A stretch of 25,433 bases of DNA, taken from NCBI GenBank assembly GCA_964611145.1, contig CAZSYM010000035.1, forward strand, positions 1 to 25,433. The letters are read 5' to 3'. The notes under the pieces were generated by a model. It had not been told where the DNA came from. It did not search any database and saw only the letters and a program-made list of their open reading frames with translations. Source of the DNA: WFQV01 sp964611145. Lineage in GTDB: Bacteria > Bacteroidota > Ignavibacteria > Ignavibacteriales > Melioribacteraceae. Each line of letters opens with the position of its first letter. Within the stretch, counting starts at the first letter, position 1. Made by a program: the position numbers and the translations under genes. Positions 23,133 to 25,433 of the stretch are shown here, piece after piece.

Positions 23133-23417
23133 ATGAATTTTTTGAAATTGATAGAATATACCGTTCGCCCCGAACAAAAAGAACTCGTGCTTGACGAGAT
23201 AAACCTTTTTTTGGATCAAGTGCGTTTGCACGAACCCGAAATAAATTATCGTGTGTTTGTAAAAGAAGACGGTGTGAGTTTTATTCACTTGCTGGGATAC
23301 GATTCCGTGGAAATGGGGGAGAGGCATTATCGAGCGGATTACACGCAAAATTTTTGGAACAATGTCAAGCGAATGTGCGTTAAAAGCCCCGTGGAAAATT
23401 TTATTAGTGAAGTTTGA
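23133..23417 (+). CDS. Small protein, possible dimeric alpha/beta-barrel (ABM-like)
   Basis: 94 aa, no signal or membrane segment. Its pattern reads strand (FLKLIEYTVRP), helix (KELVLDEINLFLDQVRLHEP), strand (INYRVFVKEDGVSFIHLLGY), then helix with RADYTQNFWNNVKRMC. This is like antibiotic-biosynthesis-monooxygenase-type dimeric alpha/beta barrels, many of which have no known substrate. ATG 23133 is chosen because it starts 1 base after the DUF2905 stop; an in-frame upstream start at 23100 would overlap that gene. No enzyme function is claimed. Confidence 0.75.
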   Translation: MNFLKLIEYTVRPEQKELVLDEINLFLDQVRLHEPEINYRVFVKEDGVSFIHLLGYDSVEMGERHYRADYTQNFWNNVKRMCVKSPVENFISEV

Positions 23418-23480
23418 TTCCTTTGTAACCATTAAGCTGTATGTGCATCAAATCCTATTCGGAAATTATGTCGCTTTTGC

Positions 23481-23509
23481 TTGACATTTTTTTTTAGCGC
23501 TTTTATATT
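23481..23509 (+). promoter_or_regulatory. Sigma-70-type promoter of groEL
   Basis: A perfect -35 TTGACA (23481-23486), a 17-base spacer and -10 TATATT (23504-23509). The -10 overlaps the left arm of the CIRCE operator, so bound repressor would block RNA polymerase directly. Confidence 0.88.
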
Positions 23510-23534
23510 AGCACTCGTTTTTATTGAGTGCTAA
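23508..23534 (+). promoter_or_regulatory. CIRCE operator (HrcA binding site)
   Basis: TTAGCACTC, nine bases, GAGTGCTAA: a perfect match to the CIRCE consensus with the standard spacing. It overlaps the groEL -10 and lies 52 bases before the groEL ATG, so heat-shock control by HrcA is expected. hrcA itself is not in the window. Confidence 0.97.
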
Positions 23535-23586
23535 CAATATTAAAAAGTTTTATAAAAAACAGAAACCAAAAAAGGAGGTTCAAAAT

Positions 23587-25215
23587 ATGGCCGCAAAATT
23601 GATTGAGTACAGTAACGATGCACGCAATGCTTTGAAGGCTGGTGTTGATAAGTTGGCAAACGCTGTAAAGGTAACTTTAGGTCCTAAAGGAAGAAATGTA
23701 ATAATCGAAAAGAAATTCGGTGCCCCGACCGTTACAAAGGACGGCGTAACCGTGGCTAAGGAAATTGAGCTTGAAAACGAAATGGAAAACATGGGCGCAC
23801 AAATGGTTAGGGAAGTAGCTTCCAAAACCTCCGATGTTGCCGGTGACGGAACTACTACCGCAACCGTTTTGGCTCAGGCAATTTACCGCGAAGGTTTGAA
23901 AAACGTTACCGCCGGTGCCAATCCGATGGATTTGAAAAGAGGCATCGATATGGCGGTGGACAAAGTGGTCGAAAAACTTAAAGAAATGAGCAAGGAAATC
24001 GAAACCAAAGAGGAAATTGCTCAGGTTGGTGCTATTTCTGCAAATAACGACAGAGAAATTGGTAATTTGATTGCCGATGCGATGGAAAAAGTCGGAAAGG
24101 ACGGCGTGATAACCGTCGAGGAAGCAAAAGGAACCGAAACCGAGCTGGACGTTGTGGAAGGTATGCAATTTGACCGCGGTTATCTTTCCCCTTATTTCGT
24201 AACCGATTCCGAATCCATGGAAGCGGTTTTGGAGAACCCTTATATCTTAATTCACGACAAGAAAATCTCCGCAATGAAAGATTTGCTTCCTATTCTTGAA
24301 AAAGTGGCGCAAGCTGGAAAGAGCCTTTTGATTATTGCTGAGGATTTGGAAGGCGAAGCTTTGGCTACTTTGGTTGTCAACAAATTGCGCGGTACTTTGA
24401 AAGTGGCAGCCGTTAAAGCTCCCGGATTCGGCGACAGAAGAAAAGCAATGTTGGAGGATATCGCAATTCTTACCGGCGGTACCGTGATTTCCGAAGAGAG
24501 AGGCTTCAAGCTCGAAAACGCTACAATCGAATATTTGGGTACCGCTAAAAAGGTTACCATTGACAAAGACAATACTACTATTGTCGAAGGTGCCGGTAGC
24601 CCAGAAGAGATTAAAAAGAGAATTAACGAAATTAAAGCTCAAATCGAGAAAACCACTTCCGATTACGATAGAGAGAAACTTCAGGAGCGTTTGGCTAAGC
24701 TTTCCGGCGGCGTAGCGGTTCTTAAAATAGGCGCTGCTACCGAAGTCGAAATGAAAGAAAAGAAAGCAAGAGTCGAGGACGCGTTGCATGCAACCCGCGC
24801 AGCTGTTGAGGAAGGTATTGTCCCCGGTGGCGGCGTTGCATTGGTAAGAGCAAGCGTCGTTCTGAAAGATCTCGAAGGTGAAAATCAAGACCAAACCACA
24901 GGAATTAAGATAATCGAAAAAGCTCTTGCCGAACCGTTGAAACAAATAGTGTTCAATGCCGGTTTGGAAGGTGCTGTGGTTCTGAATAAGGTTCTTGAAG
25001 GAAGCGACGATTATGGCTTCAATGCGGCTACGGAAAAATATGAGAACTTGATTGCTGCCGGTGTTATTGATCCGACGAAAGTAACGAGAACCGCTTTGGA
25101 AAATGCCGCTTCCGTTTCTTCGATGCTCTTGACCACGGAAGCTCTCGTTTACGAAAAGAAAGAAGAAGAGAAAGTACCTGCTATGCCTGCCGGTGGCATG
25201 GAAGGTATGTATTAA
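23587..25215 (+). CDS. groEL: Chaperonin GroEL (Hsp60)
   Basis: Large chaperonin subunit of 542 aa, normal length. The N-terminus is MAAKLIEYSNDARNALKAG. The ATP-site segments LGPKGRN and AGDGTTTATVLAQAI are present, as are EGIVPGGGVAL and the C-terminal Met/Gly-rich tail (MPAGGMEGMY). A perfect AAAGGAGG (23571-23578) fixes the ATG at 23587; an upstream TTG reading would run through the CIRCE element and is rejected. No groES lies upstream, although most bacteria encode groES just before groEL. Here the gene stands alone between its own promoter and terminator, so the co-chaperonin must be elsewhere. Confidence 0.99.
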   Translation: MAAKLIEYSNDARNALKAGVDKLANAVKVTLGPKGRNVIIEKKFGAPTVTKDGVTVAKEIELENEMENMGAQMVREVASKTSDVAGDGTTTATVLAQAIYREGLKNVTAGANPMDLKRGIDMAVDKVVEKLKEMSKEIETKEEIAQVGAISANNDREIGNLIADAMEKVGKDGVITVEEAKGTETELDVVEGMQFDRGYLSPYFVTDSESMEAVLENPYILIHDKKISAMKDLLPILEKVAQAGKSLLIIAEDLEGEALATLVVNKLRGTLKVAAVKAPGFGDRRKAMLEDIAILTGGTVISEERGFKLENATIEYLGTAKKVTIDKDNTTIVEGAGSPEEIKKRINEIKAQIEKTTSDYDREKLQERLAKLSGGVAVLKIGAATEVEMKEKKARVEDALHATRAAVEEGIVPGGGVALVRASVVLKDLEGENQDQTTGIKIIEKALAEPLKQIVFNAGLEGAVVLNKVLEGSDDYGFNAATEKYENLIAAGVIDPTKVTRTALENAASVSSMLLTTEALVYEKKEEEKVPAMPAGGMEGMY

Positions 25216-25237
25216 TAAACAAGCACCTCCCAGATTT

Positions 25238-25264
25238 AAGGCGGTCGCAAGACCGCCTTTTTTT
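25238..25264 (+). terminator. Rho-independent terminator of groEL
   Basis: AAGGCGGTC (25238-25246), GCAA tetraloop, GACCGCCTT (25251-25259), then T residues. A perfect 9-bp stem 22 bases after the groEL stop. Confidence 0.95.
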
Positions 25265-25276
25265 GTAAATGAAAAT

Positions 25277-25291
25277 ACAAAGGCACAGAGG
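25277..25291 (+). repeat. Dispersed repeat unit ACAAAGGCACAGAGG
   Basis: 14 of 15 bases match the element inside the Wzi-like gene at 5140-5154. It opens the repeat-rich intergenic tail after groEL. Confidence 0.5.
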
Positions 25292-25297
25292 ACAATT

Positions 25298-25346
25298 AAC
25301 AGTGAACAGTGAAACAAAGGCATGGGGCAAGGAGCATAGTGCATGG
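25298..25346 (+). repeat. Heptameric degenerate tandem repeats
   Basis: AACAGTG is repeated twice (25298-25311). After a short spacer come four 7-base units: GGCATGG, GGCAAGG, AGCATAG and TGCATGG (25319-25346). No coding, terminator or promoter signal is seen. It resembles the short non-coding repeat text that I recall spreading in intergenic regions of some FCB-group and planctomycete-like genomes. Confidence 0.65.
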
Positions 25347-25350
25347 AGTT

Positions 25351-25433
25351 ATCCGTGAGTATCCGTCAAATCGGTGTCATCCGTGTTCTATTAGAATGGG
25401 ACGCAGATTAAACGGATTGATTATGATTAGGAC
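25351..25433 (+). repeat. ATCCGTG / CGGAT degenerate repeat region at the window end
   Basis: ATCCGT occurs at 25351, 25361 and 25379, with TCGGTGTC between the last two. The opposite orientation appears downstream in ACGCAGATTAAACGGATTG. Together this reads as an inverted patchwork of CGGAT words of the kind often found dispersed in draft genomes. No gene is present; the element is cut by the window edge. Confidence 0.6.

Noticed and set aside
23524..23586. N-terminal extension of groEL from a TTG at 23524
   Set aside because: It runs through the CIRCE operator; the ATG at 23587 has a perfect Shine-Dalgarno and gives the standard GroEL N-terminus.
25298..25433. CRISPR array
   Set aside because: The repeat words are 7-10 bases, degenerate and without regular spacers, and no cas gene is near.
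1..25433. tRNA or rRNA genes, insertion sequences, prophage or defence genes
   Set aside because: Nothing resembling a tRNA cloverleaf, rRNA core, transposase, integrase or nuclease was found in the readable sequence.

Overview
This window looks like a Gram-negative bacterium of the Bacteroidota/Chlorobiota/Ignavibacteria (FCB) sphere, although no rRNA or other decisive marker is present. The reasons are an 11-gene complex I operon without nuoEFG, two secreted proteins that look like outer-membrane beta-barrels, nucleotide-heptose sugar genes and moderate-to-low GC. A run of exactly 100 N at 6629-6728 shows that this is a scaffold from a draft assembly, possibly a metagenome or single cell. 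The size of the real gap is unknown.

Region 1 (1-4904, + strand) is the end of a surface-glycan cluster: a polyprenyl-phosphate sugar phosphotransferase, an HddA-type heptose kinase, an NDP-sugar epimerase, an HddC-type nucleotidyltransferase and a GmhA-type isomerase. They are packed with overlaps or short spacers and closed by a rho-independent terminator. GmhA, HddA and HddC are three of the four enzymes that make GDP-D-glycero-alpha-D-manno-heptose; the phosphatase GmhB is not in the window. The phosphotransferase would start a lipid-linked repeat unit. The next gene (4923 to the gap) is a Wzi-like outer-membrane barrel. It fits the polysaccharide theme and seems to carry a short in-frame piece of a dispersed repeat.

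Region 2 (6758-17347, + strand) begins just after the gap with a good -35/-10 promoter. It contains nuoABCDHIJKLMN in canonical order, ending at a bidirectional terminator. This is a complete membrane arm plus Q module, with no NADH-oxidising module. NuoI has an unusual Ala/Lys/Glu-rich C-terminal tail of about 70 residues.

Region 3 (17389-20477) has birA on the - strand, divergent from dnaK. The 324-base birA-dnaK gap is the most interesting non-coding stretch. It holds a full consensus sigma-54 (-24/-12) promoter, three TGTCA-type boxes upstream spaced about two helical turns apart, and a 5' leader with two consecutive stem-loops before a strong dnaK ribosome binding site. No CIRCE element is seen there.

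Region 4 (20491-23417) has two small membrane-protein genes on the - strand (a single-pass protein and a DUF2721 protein). Divergent from them is a + strand trio: a predicted outer-membrane barrel, a DUF2905 protein and a small protein that may have a dimeric alpha/beta-barrel fold.

Region 5 (23481-25433) has groEL without groES, under a sigma-70-type promoter overlapped by a perfect CIRCE operator, and ended by a terminator. The last ~170 bases are a patchwork of short degenerate repeats (heptamers, then ATCCGTG/CGGAT units). One repeat unit also occurs inside the Wzi-like gene. The two main chaperone genes, 3 kb apart, therefore seem to be under different control: sigma-54 and an activator for dnaK, HrcA/CIRCE for groEL.
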